64,000 nucleotides of DNA from Novibacillus thermophilus (GCF_002005165.1 NZ_CP019699.1:2170001-2234000), one strand, 5' to 3'; counted from the first letter of the stretch, positions 1 to 13,015 are shown. Notes: generated by a model not told the origin, from the letters alone. Program-made: numbers and translations.

Positions 1-411
1 TGTGCTCGGTGTCATAGACGTGGGGGGGTGTTTCCCCACCGGGTGACGTACCATCCGTCTTGCCACGGCTCTCGCCTGCTTGGGGTGAAAGATGAGCCGA
101 TGAGCCTCCTCAAAAGTATAAGCGAGATTGAGCTCGTTCCCCTTCCGCATGCAGAAGACTGCTGCGGGTTTGGCGGGACGTTCGCTGTGAAGATGAGTGA
201 GATGTCCGGGGCGATGGTCGAAGAAAAAGCCGATCACGTGATGGAAACGGAGGCGTCTTACCTCGTCGGGACGGATATGGGATGTCTGATGAACATCGCC
301 GGACACTTGAAGCGGCGGGGCGAACGGATTAAGGCGATGCACCTTTCGGAACTGCTGTACACTGCCAGTGAGAACGGACGGACGTCCGTCGTGAAGGAGG
401 GTCAGACGTGA
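1..411 (+). CDS. lutA: LutA, lactate utilization iron-sulfur protein, C-terminal part (5' end outside window)
   Basis: Cysteine-rich subunit of the LutABC complex, which oxidizes L-lactate to pyruvate in the cytoplasm. The visible part carries the second cysteine-rich CCG-type motif (HAEDCCGFGG) and a later DMGCLMN segment, both typical of LutA and of heterodisulfide-reductase-like subunits. The gene ends with TGA at 409-411 and overlaps the GTG start of lutB by a GTGA junction, so the two are translationally coupled. The reading frame changes inside a run of seven G at 22-28: upstream of it frame 2 reads VLGVIDVGG, which matches the conserved LutA stretch before the second motif, while downstream frame 1 continues FPHRVTYHPSC. 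One extra G would restore a single frame. Identity as LutA is secure; whether the gene is really broken is open. Confidence 0.88.
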   Translation, partial: CARCHRRGGVFPHRVTYHPSCHGSRLLGVKDEPMSLLKSISEIELVPLPHAEDCCGFGGTFAVKMSEMSGAMVEEKADHVMETEASYLVGTDMGCLMNIAGHLKRRGERIKAMHLSELLYTASENGRTSVVKEGQT

Positions 412-1907
412 GTGACGAGACGACGGCTGCGACGCTGCGAGAGCGGGCATCCCAAGCGCTGTCCGACGATTTTTTGCGCCAGGCGGTCAAGTTTACCACC
501 GATCGGCTGCGCGGCAAGAAGCGGGAGAGTACGGAAGCGTTTGGCCGGTGGGAAGAGTGGCGTGAACGCGGACGGCAGATTCGGGCCCACACCATCGCGT
601 ACTTGGACTACTATCTCGACCAGTTTACGCGCAACGTGGAAGCGCTGGGGGGTCACGTTCACTTTGCGCAAGATGCAGCGGAAGCACGGGAGATCGCCCT
701 CCGCATTGCACAAGAAAAGCAGGCGAAACTGACGGTGAAGTCGAAATCGATGGTGTCGGAAGAATTGCACATCAACGACCATTTTGAAGCCCATGGCATT
801 GAATGTTTGGAGACGGACCTCGGGGAGTGGATTGTGCAGCTGGCCGACGAAACACCGTCCCACATCATTATTCCTGCTATTCACAAAAACCGCTACCAAA
901 TTAAAGACTTGTTTGAACGACAAGGCGGAGAGACGCTGTCAGAAGAGACGGAAGTGCTGGCCGGCTTTGCCCGCCGCACGCTGCGCCAAAAGTTTCAACA
1001 GGCGGAAATCGGCATGACCGGCTGCAACTTTGCCATTGCCGAAAGCGGCTCCATCGTCATTTTTAGCAACGAGGGGAACGCCCGCATGGTGACCACATTG
1101 CCGAAAACACACATCGTCACGATGGGGATGGAGCGCATATTGCCGTCCTGGGACGATCTCGAGGTGATGGCGAATTTGCTCCCCCGCAGTGCGACGGGAC
1201 AGAAGTTGACGGTTTACATGTCGGTTTTAAGCGGCACGCGGCGGGAAGGGGAAATCGACGGTCCGGAGGATTTGCACGTCATCATTTTGGACAACGGCCG
1301 TTCACATCAATTAGGAGATCCGGAATTTCAAGAAGTGCTCCACTGCATTCGCTGCGGTGCTTGTTTAAACGTGTGCCCCGTTTACCGTCAAGTTGGCGGA
1401 CATACGTACAATTCTCCGTACAGCGGTCCGATCGGCGCTGTCCTCACTCCGCTCTTGCGCCAGGACGACGGACAGGCAGAGGAGTTGCCCTACGCCTCCA
1501 GTTTGTGCGGCGCCTGTTACGACGCCTGCCCGGTGAAAATTCCCCTCCACGACATGCTCGTCCACTTGAGGCGGCGCAAGGTGGAAAAGGGGGAAACGTC
1601 CAAAGGGGAGCAGCTGGCCTTTCGCCTGTACGGCAAGGCGTTCAGTTCCGCTTCAACTTACAGCGCCGGCGGCAAAGTGGCGCGTAAACTGCAGCGGGCG
1701 ACCGTGGGAGACGGGTCGCGCATGGAGTGGGCAAGGCCCTTTACCGGACCGCTCCAAGGCTGGACGGATCACCGGCACTTGCCGGAGCCGCCGGCCCGTT
1801 CGTTCCGGGACATATGGGCAGAACTGGAAAAAGAAGGGTCGGACGTTTCGGAGGACCGTGTCAAGGATTTGCATGGGAAAGATGCAGGTGATGCCCGTGA
1901 ATCGTGA
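408..1907 (+). CDS. lutB: LutB, lactate utilization iron-sulfur protein
   Basis: Central electron-transfer subunit of the LutABC lactate oxidation complex. The 499-residue protein has an N-terminal LUD domain, recognisable from the GMTGCNFAIAESGSIV stretch, and two C-terminal 4Fe-4S clusters: CIRCGACLNVCPVY beginning at C313 and CGACYDACPVK beginning at C367. This order of LUD domain followed by two ferredoxin-type clusters is the LutB signature. The GTG start overlaps the lutA stop, and the 3' end overlaps lutC, so lutABC is one operon. No obvious defect is seen. The protein is slightly longer than the roughly 475 residues usual for the family, mostly in the C-terminal tail. Confidence 0.95.
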   Translation: MSDETTAATLRERASQALSDDFLRQAVKFTTDRLRGKKRESTEAFGRWEEWRERGRQIRAHTIAYLDYYLDQFTRNVEALGGHVHFAQDAAEAREIALRIAQEKQAKLTVKSKSMVSEELHINDHFEAHGIECLETDLGEWIVQLADETPSHIIIPAIHKNRYQIKDLFERQGGETLSEETEVLAGFARRTLRQKFQQAEIGMTGCNFAIAESGSIVIFSNEGNARMVTTLPKTHIVTMGMERILPSWDDLEVMANLLPRSATGQKLTVYMSVLSGTRREGEIDGPEDLHVIILDNGRSHQLGDPEFQEVLHCIRCGACLNVCPVYRQVGGHTYNSPYSGPIGAVLTPLLRQDDGQAEELPYASSLCGACYDACPVKIPLHDMLVHLRRRKVEKGETSKGEQLAFRLYGKAFSSASTYSAGGKVARKLQRATVGDGSRMEWARPFTGPLQGWTDHRHLPEPPARSFRDIWAELEKEGSDVSEDRVKDLHGKDAGDARES

Positions 1908-2574
1908 AGACTTTTTGCAACACATAGCCGACCGCTTGGGGCGCCCGCGCCAAACGACGCCGCCGGCCCGGGACGTGCGCGGTGTCCCTTCGTTTTACCG
2001 GGAAGAACCGTTCGGCGAAGGGGCAGTTGTGGATAAGGTGGCACGGTTTTGCGAGGAACTGTCTGCCCTCGGCGGACACGTCGATGTCGTTGATCACATC
2101 GGACAAACTCGGCACGTTTTGCAGCGCGTCGTGGCTGAGTCTCAGGTCGTCGTCACGTGGCACCGGGATGTCTATGGCGGATGGGAACTCGATTGTCTGT
2201 GGGAAAGTGAGAAGGTGTACTCCGACCCCGCTGCCCCCGACTTTATGGACATGGCGAAAAAGGCGGACATCGGGATCACCACCGTACAGTACGCCGTGGC
2301 CAATACAGGCACGATTGTCCTCTTTACGACGGACAAGCAACCGCGCTCGGTCAGCTTGCTGCCCGCGATACACGTCGCCCTCATGAAAGAGTCGCAAATT
2401 GTCTCGCGGATGGGTGAGGTGTTTGAACCGCTACAGCGTGTTCAAGGACGGGAGTTGCCGTCATCTGTTCACTTCATCACCGGGCCGAGTCGTTCGTCAG
2501 ATATCGAAAACGATCTGAGCATCGGGGTCCACGGTCCAGTTGCTGTCAGGGCCATTGTCGTGAAGGGTGTGTAA
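1891..2574 (+). CDS. lutC: LutC, lactate utilization protein (LUD domain)
   Basis: Third subunit of the lactate oxidation complex, made of a single LUD (DUF162) domain. The core motif is visible as ADIGITTVQYAVANTGTIV, followed by the PRSVSLLPAIHVALM segment typical of LutC. The frame is open from 1858, but family proteins begin close to the REDFLQHIADRLG helix. Candidate starts are ATG 1882, ATG 1891 and GTG 1897; the last has AGGTG seven bases upstream. I give 1891 as a compromise. All choices overlap the end of lutB, which fits translational coupling in a lutABC operon. No separate promoter is visible. Confidence 0.93.
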   Translation: MPVNREDFLQHIADRLGRPRQTTPPARDVRGVPSFYREEPFGEGAVVDKVARFCEELSALGGHVDVVDHIGQTRHVLQRVVAESQVVVTWHRDVYGGWELDCLWESEKVYSDPAAPDFMDMAKKADIGITTVQYAVANTGTIVLFTTDKQPRSVSLLPAIHVALMKESQIVSRMGEVFEPLQRVQGRELPSSVHFITGPSRSSDIENDLSIGVHGPVAVRAIVVKGV

Positions 2575-2693
2575 CAGTTGATGTTCATATGTTGCCTCCC
2601 GGAGAACGGCAAACATTCGGAACCGTTATCCACCATCACAAGATTTTCACGTCGCCGTTGCGGCTGAAAAAACAGGCGTCGAGGAGGGTGAAG

Positions 2694-3251
2694 ATGGGGT
2701 TTTTACGCATGACGGACATGGCCCACTTGTTCCTCGCCCAGTACGTTCAAGAGGGAGACACGGTCATTGACGCGACAGCCGGAAACGGCTACGACACCCT
2801 CTTTTTGGCGCAAAAAGTGGGGGATGCTGGTATCGTCCACGCGTTCGACGTTCAGCGTGAAGCCATTGAGAATACGCGTGAGCGTCTGAAAGACCACAAC
2901 CTCTCCCATCGCGTACGGTTACACCACACGACACACACCGACATCTCAAAGCTGAACACCCCAGTGAAAGCCGTCGTATTCAACCTCGGCTACTTGCCTG
3001 GTTCGGACAGAGAGATCGTCACGCAGGGAGCCACCACGTGTGAAGCTGTTGCCGCTGCCTTGTCCCTTCTGCAGTCAGGCGGCGCCGTCGTCATCGTCTT
3101 GTACCGCGGCCATGCTGGTGGTGAGCAGGAAGCGGCTGACGTGGAGGCGTACGTGAGTCAACTTTCCCATTCCTCGTATGTCGTCTCCAAGTACGCACAC
3201 ATCAACGCCCCGCCGACATCTCCGTACATTTTGCTGATTGTGAAAAAATAA
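2694..3251 (+). CDS. SAM-dependent methyltransferase, YtqB / rRNA methylase-like
   Basis: Small class I SAM-dependent methyltransferase of the putative rRNA methylase family typified by Bacillus YtqB. Motif I, which binds the methionine part of SAM, is seen as DATAGNGYDT near the N-terminus. An acidic residue ending the next strand (HAFDVQ) and the later NLGYLPGSD motif, used by this family in place of NPPY, follow. ATG 2694 is preferred because GAGGAGGGTG lies just upstream and the product then has about 185 residues, the usual family size. A longer frame from 2589 would add 35 residues without homology. It follows lutC by about 120 bases and may be read through from lutABC, though its role looks unrelated. 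The RNA substrate cannot be inferred. Confidence 0.85.
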   Translation: MGFLRMTDMAHLFLAQYVQEGDTVIDATAGNGYDTLFLAQKVGDAGIVHAFDVQREAIENTRERLKDHNLSHRVRLHHTTHTDISKLNTPVKAVVFNLGYLPGSDREIVTQGATTCEAVAAALSLLQSGGAVVIVLYRGHAGGEQEAADVEAYVSQLSHSSYVVSKYAHINAPPTSPYILLIVKK

Positions 3252-3344
3252 AGGTGAAAAAAACTAGAATTTTCCCCGCCGCAAAAATGTGAAGCAAATC
3301 GCAAAAAAATATATAGCTTTTATATCGCAATCAATCTGATACAA

Positions 3345-3373
3345 TTGATAGAATTTGCTTAGAATGATACTCA
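3345..3373 (+). promoter_or_regulatory. possible sigma-A promoter for the beta-galactosidase gene
   Basis: TTGATA at 3345-3350 and TACTCA at 3368-3373 are separated by 17 bases in the AT-rich spacer between the methyltransferase and the beta-galactosidase. The -10 match is poor. The rest of the 234-base spacer contains no gene that I recognise; AAGGAG lies just upstream of the ATG at 3486. Confidence 0.3.
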
Positions 3374-3473
3374 TCTTTAGGACAAAGAGGAAGGAGGGCT
3401 GTCCGTCATAGAGAGTGATGTGGTCAGTTTGCTGATGGATTCAGAAGGTTGCCTGCCAAAAAATAAAGGTTAA

Positions 3474-7489
<4,016 letters not shown>

Positions 7490-7506
7490 ACTTTAAATTT
7501 GCCTTA

Positions 7507-7545
7507 TTAACCCCCTGTGGCAGCGCATTGTCACAGGGGGGTTAA
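7507..7545. terminator. strong hairpin between convergent lacZ-like gene and aroM
   Basis: TTAACCCCCTGTG at 7507-7519 pairs with CACAGGGGGGTTAA at 7532-7545 around a 12-base loop. It sits between two converging genes, which suits a bidirectional terminator, although neither side has a clean T run. Confidence 0.6.
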
Positions 7546-7617
7546 AATTAGGGTCTTCAAGGGGATTAAGAGCGTAAAGAAAACACTTTCTCCCGTTTCA
7601 GTGTATGTGTGTAACTT

Positions 7618-8286
7618 TTACACCAACTCCGCTGCCGCTCTGGCGACAACGCTGCGTGACAAGGCAACCGGGGAATCGGCGATTCGCTTCACTCTATCTC
7701 TCATCTCTTCGCTGTACCCCATGCAATCCAACACGATTATATCCACGTTCTCCTCTTTTAAAAACCGCAGCGGCCTTCTCAAAATCGGCTTCCTCATCAT
7801 AAGGAGACGCGGCTGCAACAGCCAGGTCGAGGCCGGCTTTTTTCCATTTGTGTCGAGTTTGATCGATTTGTTCCGGTAGCGGTACAATGATACCCAGTTT
7901 GCCTTTGGGAAGTACCCCTGAGATGAAATGGTATAATATGCGTCGGGATACAACAGCGGATACCGACTGTCTAACGGAGGGAAAGAACCGGTGCACGCCA
8001 GTATGGTGGTCTTTGTTCCCGCCGCTTCCAATGCTCTTATCTTTTCCTGCAACAGTGGCAGTATCGCTTCCTCGGAAACTTTTACCGAACGCCCGTTATG
8101 CAAACGAGAAACCAGTGTGATATCCTCTTCCCCGGGCTCTAACGGTTTTCGTACAGTCTCTGAAAGTCCGTCAAGGGCTCCCATTTCGACAACGCCGATA
8201 TGCTCCGGAAGGTATGCTCGCATTTCGGGGGTCATATCGGTGCGGGGAGATTGCCCGATTGTCAAAATACCTATCTTCTCTCGCAT
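7618..8286 (-). CDS. aroM: AroM family protein with two compensating frameshifts
   Basis: AroM belongs to the Asp/Glu racemase-like superfamily; its reaction is unknown, but it is often found beside peptide transporters and DUF1177 genes, as here. The N-terminus (KIGILTIGQSPRTDM) and C-terminus (VDIIVLDCMGYSEEMRD) are clearly AroM. The middle is not: between about 7764 and 7940 the main frame encodes unrelated sequence, whereas the -1 neighbour frame encodes the expected GVLPKGKLGIIVPLPEQ and continues to ADFEKAAAVFK. One base is missing near 7940-7944 and one is extra in the T/A run at 7756-7764, so length is kept but about 60 central residues are scrambled. ATG 8286 is preferred over GTG 8313 because GAGG lies upstream. 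It faces away from the oligopeptide operon, from which insertion sequences now separate it. Confidence 0.8.
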   Translation of the reverse strand: MREKIGILTIGQSPRTDMTPEMRAYLPEHIGVVEMGALDGLSETVRKPLEPGEEDITLVSRLHNGRSVKVSEEAILPLLQEKIRALEAAGTKTTILACTGSFPPLDSRYPLLYPDAYYTISSQGYFPKANWVSLYRYRNKSIKLDTNGKKPASTWLLQPRLLMMRKPILRRPLRFLKEENVDIIVLDCMGYSEEMRDRVKRIADSPVALSRSVVARAAAELV

Positions 8287-8387
8287 GTGTAATATTTTCC
8301 TCGCTTCCGTCACAACGTAACTTATCTATCAATGGTACAACGGTTTTAAACGCTCATTGTAAAATGAAATGCAACAAAAGAAATAAA

Positions 8388-9971
8388 CCTGAATTTCGAA
8401 AGTAAAGTTGCTTGATCCAGTAATAAAGGTGCTCCAATCCTTGGTATAATGGTGTTTGAACGAACAACAAAACCCAAAGAGAGGGGCACCCGTTAGGTGA
8501 AGTCTACCACAAACATCGCCAAAATGAAAACAGAATTCACGCTAAAGAATGCAACCTCACACGCAGGGAGTAAACCCTTGCTTGCGTACCTTGAAAAAAT
8601 CAAACTGGAAGACGCTTTTCGTCAGATAGGTTGCGGGAAAGGCCGGAATACGCTTTTTCCGTTCTTCAAGATCTTGATGTACCTTTTAGTCGGATGGCTA
8701 CTGGGTTGCGAACGTATATTCCATTTCCGCTCATTGCGAGACGATTCGCTGGTACGTCGATTTTTAGGTGGACGTTGTCCCCATCACACTCTTTTGTATA
8801 AAGAACTGTGCCGCGCTGCTGTCTCCATGCCCACGATCCGTCGGGACTTGAAGGCATTAAACCTTGATCTCATCACTCCCTGCCTATCCGACGAATGCAT
8901 TCTCGACCTCGATTCCACCGTTGAGACGGTGTACGGGAATCAGGAAGGGGCCGAAGTTGGGACAAACGCTCAAAAGCCCGGACGTAAAAGCTTCCAACCA
9001 CTCATCGCCTTTGAAGGAAAGTCCCGTCTTTACCTTAATGCCGAACTGCGTTCAGGCAATACGCATTGTTCCCGCAATGCCCATACTTTCGCGAAGGAAA
9101 CCCTTCAACGTCTTCCTAAATCGTGTAAAGTCAAGTATGCCCGATTCGACAAAGGATTCGGCGGCGAAACCTTCTATAGTTTTTGGGAAGGCAAACAGAT
9201 CGGCTACGTTGGCAAACTCAAATGGACGCATCGGTTAGCCAAAGAAGTCGCCAAATGTCCTCATTGGAAACGCTATGTGGACGGAGACGTCATCATCGAA
9301 GGCCTTTGTTTAGTGTACAAAGCCACTTCTTGGAAAAAGGCTCGAATGGTGGTCGTCATCAGGAAAGCCGAACGCTACGATGGTGATCAACTCCAATTCG
9401 ACTTTCTTTGGGATTACGAAGCAATCGTGACCAATTTGGATTGGGAGCCCATCGACATTTGGCGTTTTTACAATCAGCGCGCGTGCATGGAGAACTACAT
9501 CAAAGAAGTGAAGCACGGCTTTTCGATTCACCGTATTCCGACAGATTCGTTTAAAGCCAATGAAATCGATCTGTTGCTGAAGCTGTTGGCCTACAATGTA
9601 TTCGAGCGTTTTAAGATGGACTGCTGTGAACCGGTTCATCGCCGCTATACCATTGCACGATTTCGTAAGGAGTTTTTCCATGTCCCTGGTACGATCATCT
9701 ATCGCAGTCGCCAAGTCATTCTAAAAATCGCGGCAGCCTTCCAAAATGAGTACAGTTGGCGGCGCATGGAAGAACGGGTGGTTCTCCTACAATAATGCCT
9801 ATCCAAACTTTTACATGGAAATAACCGAGCCCGCTTGTGTGGGGAGGGGGAAAGTGTATCCCAAGAACAAGAAACCCCATCGAAAGGACAAGTTTAGTTT
9901 CCACTTTTACTGTTTGTTTCCATGTGGGTAATGCTAGAAATAGCTGATGTTATCCACATTCGAAATTCGGG
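8388..9971 (+). mobile_element. IS1380-family element no. 1
   Basis: 1584-bp element with terminal inverted repeats CCTGAATTTCGAA (8388-8400) and TTCGAAATTCGGG (9959-9971), matching at 12 of 13 positions. It is flanked by a 5-bp target duplication ATAAA at 8383-8387 and 9972-9976. It contains one apparently intact transposase gene. A perfect DnaA box TTATCCACA (9950-9958) directly abuts the right repeat. Confidence 0.88.
8497..9795 (+). CDS. IS1380-family transposase no. 1
   Basis: DDE transposase of 432 residues. The first acidic motif is seen in ILDLDSTVETVYG, the second in ARFDKGFGGE, and the C-terminal YNQRACMENYIKEVKHGF carries the glutamate within the Y-x-R-x-x-x-E-N-x-I-K-E block that characterises IS1380. 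Length and motifs look intact, so the element may still be active. It starts at GTG 8497 after a GAGAGGGG ribosome binding site. The protein is clearly different from the second IS1380 transposase at 11469, so the two copies are separate arrivals and not a duplication. Confidence 0.92.
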   Translation: MKSTTNIAKMKTEFTLKNATSHAGSKPLLAYLEKIKLEDAFRQIGCGKGRNTLFPFFKILMYLLVGWLLGCERIFHFRSLRDDSLVRRFLGGRCPHHTLLYKELCRAAVSMPTIRRDLKALNLDLITPCLSDECILDLDSTVETVYGNQEGAEVGTNAQKPGRKSFQPLIAFEGKSRLYLNAELRSGNTHCSRNAHTFAKETLQRLPKSCKVKYARFDKGFGGETFYSFWEGKQIGYVGKLKWTHRLAKEVAKCPHWKRYVDGDVIIEGLCLVYKATSWKKARMVVVIRKAERYDGDQLQFDFLWDYEAIVTNLDWEPIDIWRFYNQRACMENYIKEVKHGFSIHRIPTDSFKANEIDLLLKLLAYNVFERFKMDCCEPVHRRYTIARFRKEFFHVPGTIIYRSRQVILKIAAAFQNEYSWRRMEERVVLLQ

Positions 9972-9981
9972 ATAAACAAAA

Positions 9982-10046
9982 GCCATGGTAATTCCGTTAT
10001 GATTAAGTCGACGAAAACCCTCATAACAGGAGGAATTACCGATGGC
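9982..10046 (+). promoter_or_regulatory. long hairpin that would hide the IS30 transposase ribosome binding site and start codon
   Basis: GCCATGGTAATTCC followed by GTTATGA (9982-10002) is complementary to TCATAAC (10021-10027) and GGAATTACCGATGGC (10032-10046). This gives about 21 base pairs with a 4-base bulge and a 1-base bulge. The right arm contains the AGGAGG ribosome binding site and the ATG at 10042. Transcripts entering from outside would fold this way, limiting transposase translation, as known for IS10 and IS50; a transcript starting inside the stem would escape. Confidence 0.6.
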
Positions 10047-11115
10047 TCACTCCCATGATAACACAAAGGAGCGTACCTTTTCACATCTCACGCCTTATGA
10101 CCGCGGGCGAATTAATGCCCTTCGTGGCGAAGGAAAAACCTTACAAGAAATTGCAGATGTGATTGGATGCCATAAGTCGACCATCTCTCGCGAATTGAAA
10201 CGCGGCACCGTCACACAACGGAAATCGGATCTCACGGAATATCAAACGTATTTCCCTGAAACGGGACAAGCCGTTTACGAGAAGAATCGTTCCCGTTGTG
10301 GTGCGAAGTACAAACTTATGAAAGCCACTGCATTTATCCATTTCGCCGTGAAAAAGATGCAACTGGACCATTGGTCTCCCGATGCCGTCTGCGGTTATGT
10401 GAAGGCCAATCAGTTATTTGAAGCCACGGTGTGTACCAAGACCTTGTACCATTACATTGATCTTGGCCTGCTGCCGGTGAAGAATATCGATCTCCCCCTA
10501 AAGGTCACGCGACAGACGAAAAAGAAGCGCATAAGACAGCACAAAAAGATTCTAGGAGCCAGCATTGAAGAACGACCCGCTCACATTGAGGAGCGCCAGG
10601 AATTTGGCCATTGGGAAATCGACACCGTGCTAGGAAATCGTAAGAAAGGGGCAGCCCTTCTGACATTGACTGAACGGAAGACCCGTAAAGAACACATCCT
10701 CAAGATCAGACAGAAGACCGTGGAAAGCGTCCATAACGCGGTCCAATCACTCAAAAGCCTTTACGGGGACAGGTTCTCCTCTGTCTTCAAAACCATTACC
10801 TCAGACAATGGTTCGGAATTCAGTGAACTCACACAGACAGTTCACCAAGATGGTGTAGCGGTTTATTACACGCATCCCTACACATCCTGTGAACGGGGAA
10901 CAAATGAACGTCATAACGGCCTTATCCGGCGGTTCATACCGAAAGGAAAAGCCTTGGAGGAGATCGATGACACCCTCATACACTATGTGGAGAACTGGTG
11001 TAACACGCTCCCCCGAAAAATCTTAAGATACCAGGCCCAAATGATCAGTTCGCTGAAGAAATCAAGAGGGTTGGTTAGTCCAAGCCTAGTAACGGAAGAC
11101 GGAACCTGTAACTGA
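10042..11115 (+). CDS. IS30-family transposase
   Basis: Transposase of 357 residues with the IS30 arrangement: an N-terminal helix-turn-helix (LTPYDRGRINALRGEG, then IADVIGCHKSTISRELKRG), a linker, and a C-terminal DDE integrase core. The first acidic motif is HWEIDTVLG, the second is ITSDNGSEF, and the third lies in CERGTNERHNGLIRRFIPKG. All three are present and the length is normal, so the protein looks functional. Both ends of its element are disrupted by IS1380 insertions; the right terminal repeat is physically cut, so it probably can no longer move its own element. Translation may be limited by the hairpin covering its start. Confidence 0.94.
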   Translation: MAHSHDNTKERTFSHLTPYDRGRINALRGEGKTLQEIADVIGCHKSTISRELKRGTVTQRKSDLTEYQTYFPETGQAVYEKNRSRCGAKYKLMKATAFIHFAVKKMQLDHWSPDAVCGYVKANQLFEATVCTKTLYHYIDLGLLPVKNIDLPLKVTRQTKKKRIRQHKKILGASIEERPAHIEERQEFGHWEIDTVLGNRKKGAALLTLTERKTRKEHILKIRQKTVESVHNAVQSLKSLYGDRFSSVFKTITSDNGSEFSELTQTVHQDGVAVYYTHPYTSCERGTNERHNGLIRRFIPKGKALEEIDDTLIHYVENWCNTLPRKILRYQAQMISSLKKSRGLVSPSLVTEDGTCN

Positions 11116-11304
11116 AAACCACTGGCGACGGCTTGACATGGGGCCCCGGCGGACATGACTTCTCGCGATTGGGCGATGTTGGCAAGGCAAATCGCTTGGC
11201 TAACCCAGCCTATCATGCCCGCTGCCCCATATAAAGCCTACAAAATGGGTATATCGTAACGGTTACCATATAATGGTATTAAATTTTGTTGCATTTAATA
11301 TTGC

Positions 11305-13015
11305 CCTGAATTATTCATATAGCTGAACTTAAAATATCAAAAAGCGCGTCATACCAGGCCATTAAAAGCATTCCACCTTTTCACCCAATGGGTGAAAAAT
11401 AGAAATGGAGCCCAACCTTTGGTATTGTAAAAGTGACCAAAACCAATACAAACCAAGGAGGCTCCCTTATGCATAGTGTAAACGAGCAGACCATGCATTT
11501 CAACAAAAGTGTGAAAGTCAATTTTGAAGGTGGAAACCTGACCTCAGATGCCGGTTGGTTACTGTATAAAGAATTTGATGAAAAAATCGGGCTCAGTCAA
11601 GCGATCACGGATCACCTCAATGTGAATGATCCAAACCGTCATCACATCCATTTTAACGATGACGTCATCATCCAAAAGATCTATCAGCACATTGCCGGGT
11701 ATCATGCGGATGATCATGCCGATGAATTACGTCATGAACCTGTGTTGACCACCATTTTGGGTAAAGAAGTCCTGGCTTCTCAACCGACCATTTCCCGGCT
11801 AAATCAGAAATTGGATAAGGAAACGATGAAGCAGTTGCAATCGGTCAATTCACTGATGCAAAAACGAGTCGATATCATCCAACCCAAGGAAAACATCATG
11901 ATGGATCTGGACTCGACCAACTTGGCCACCTATGGTGAACAGCATGGATCCGCCTTTAACACGCATTATCAAGCCCAGGGTTACCATCCCCTGATGATGT
12001 TTGATGGACTGACTGGAGATTGTCTCAAAGCAGAACTGCGCGCTGGTCATGTGTACACATCCCGGCAAGTCGTCCGCTTTGTCGGCCCTGAAATCAAGCG
12101 ATATCGGAAGCAAAGTCCATGGGCAACGCTATGCATACGCGGGGACAGCGGTTTTGCCATCCCGGCTCTCTATCAATTGGCGGAAACACATGATGTCCAC
12201 TATGTGATCCGCTTAAAAGCAAACAACGTGTTGAAACAAAAAGCACAGCCATTTGAAGATGAACTCTGGAAACAGTTTGATCTGAACACGACAGAAGCCA
12301 AGGTGTTTTACACATCATTTGACTACCAGGCACGTGCTTGGGATAAGCCGCGTCGTGTGGTGGTCAAGATGGAGAAACCGGAAGGTGAGCTTTTCTTCAC
12401 CTACACCTTCATCGTGACCAACATGGGGCTCTCACCCAAAAACATCGTCAAGCTTTATGCGAACCGTGGCACGATGGAAAACTTTATCAAAGAAGCCAAG
12501 AACGGCTTTGCTTTCGATCAGATGAGCAGTCCATCGTTTTACAGCAACGCCACAAAGCTGCAACTCATGGTGCTCGCCTATAACTTCAACAACTGGTTTC
12601 GTCGACTGTGTCTACCCAGAACGATGAACAAAAATCGTATCGACAACATCCGTTTGAAGTTGCTTAAGATCGCGGGAAAGCTGGTTCGTTCAGGCAGATA
12701 TCTGACATTTAAACTGTGCAGCAGTTGTCTGTATCAAAAGGCTTATTGGCAGACTTTACGAACCATCCATCACCTCCCACGGTTTGGTTGAATGAGATGA
12801 TATTAGAAAAGTCAATCTCATAGCATTCACATTGACCACAGGATCAGTGTGCCCTTTTACAGCCGATTATGAAAGCTAGCGTATGACTTCCTGCTGTTTT
12901 TCCAGTAGATTAGGTAATATATTTGAGAAAACATCTAGGGAAACCAAAAACTTACAAAAATCAGGCTTGAAACTGGTTTTTAAAACATTTGAGACGCGGT
13001 TATGAATAATTCAGG
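11305..13015 (+). mobile_element. IS1380-family element no. 2
   Basis: 1711-bp element with perfect 15-bp terminal inverted repeats, CCTGAATTATTCATA at 11305-11319 and its complement at 13001-13015. A 5-bp target duplication ATTGC is present at 11300-11304 and 13016-13020. The insertion point is inside the right terminal repeat of the IS30 element. One intact transposase gene is followed by about 220 bases of non-coding tail. Confidence 0.92.
11469..12791 (+). CDS. IS1380-family transposase no. 2
   Basis: DDE transposase of about 440 residues. The N-terminus VKVNFEGGNLTSDAGWLL and the catalytic segments MMDLDSTNLATYGEQ, IRGDSGFAIP and YANRGTMENFIKEAKNGF are standard for IS1380. ATG 11469 is chosen because AAGGAGG lies directly upstream and the preceding in-frame codons from 11433 show no family similarity. 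The gene appears complete. With exact terminal repeats and an exact target duplication, this is the youngest-looking element in the island. Confidence 0.94.
   Translation: MHSVNEQTMHFNKSVKVNFEGGNLTSDAGWLLYKEFDEKIGLSQAITDHLNVNDPNRHHIHFNDDVIIQKIYQHIAGYHADDHADELRHEPVLTTILGKEVLASQPTISRLNQKLDKETMKQLQSVNSLMQKRVDIIQPKENIMMDLDSTNLATYGEQHGSAFNTHYQAQGYHPLMMFDGLTGDCLKAELRAGHVYTSRQVVRFVGPEIKRYRKQSPWATLCIRGDSGFAIPALYQLAETHDVHYVIRLKANNVLKQKAQPFEDELWKQFDLNTTEAKVFYTSFDYQARAWDKPRRVVVKMEKPEGELFFTYTFIVTNMGLSPKNIVKLYANRGTMENFIKEAKNGFAFDQMSSPSFYSNATKLQLMVLAYNFNNWFRRLCLPRTMNKNRIDNIRLKLLKIAGKLVRSGRYLTFKLCSSCLYQKAYWQTLRTIHHLPRFG

Noticed and set aside
8388-13015. Composite transposon formed by two IS1380 copies flanking IS30
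   Set aside because: The two IS1380 transposases are clearly different, and each element has its own target duplication, so they are separate insertions into IS30.
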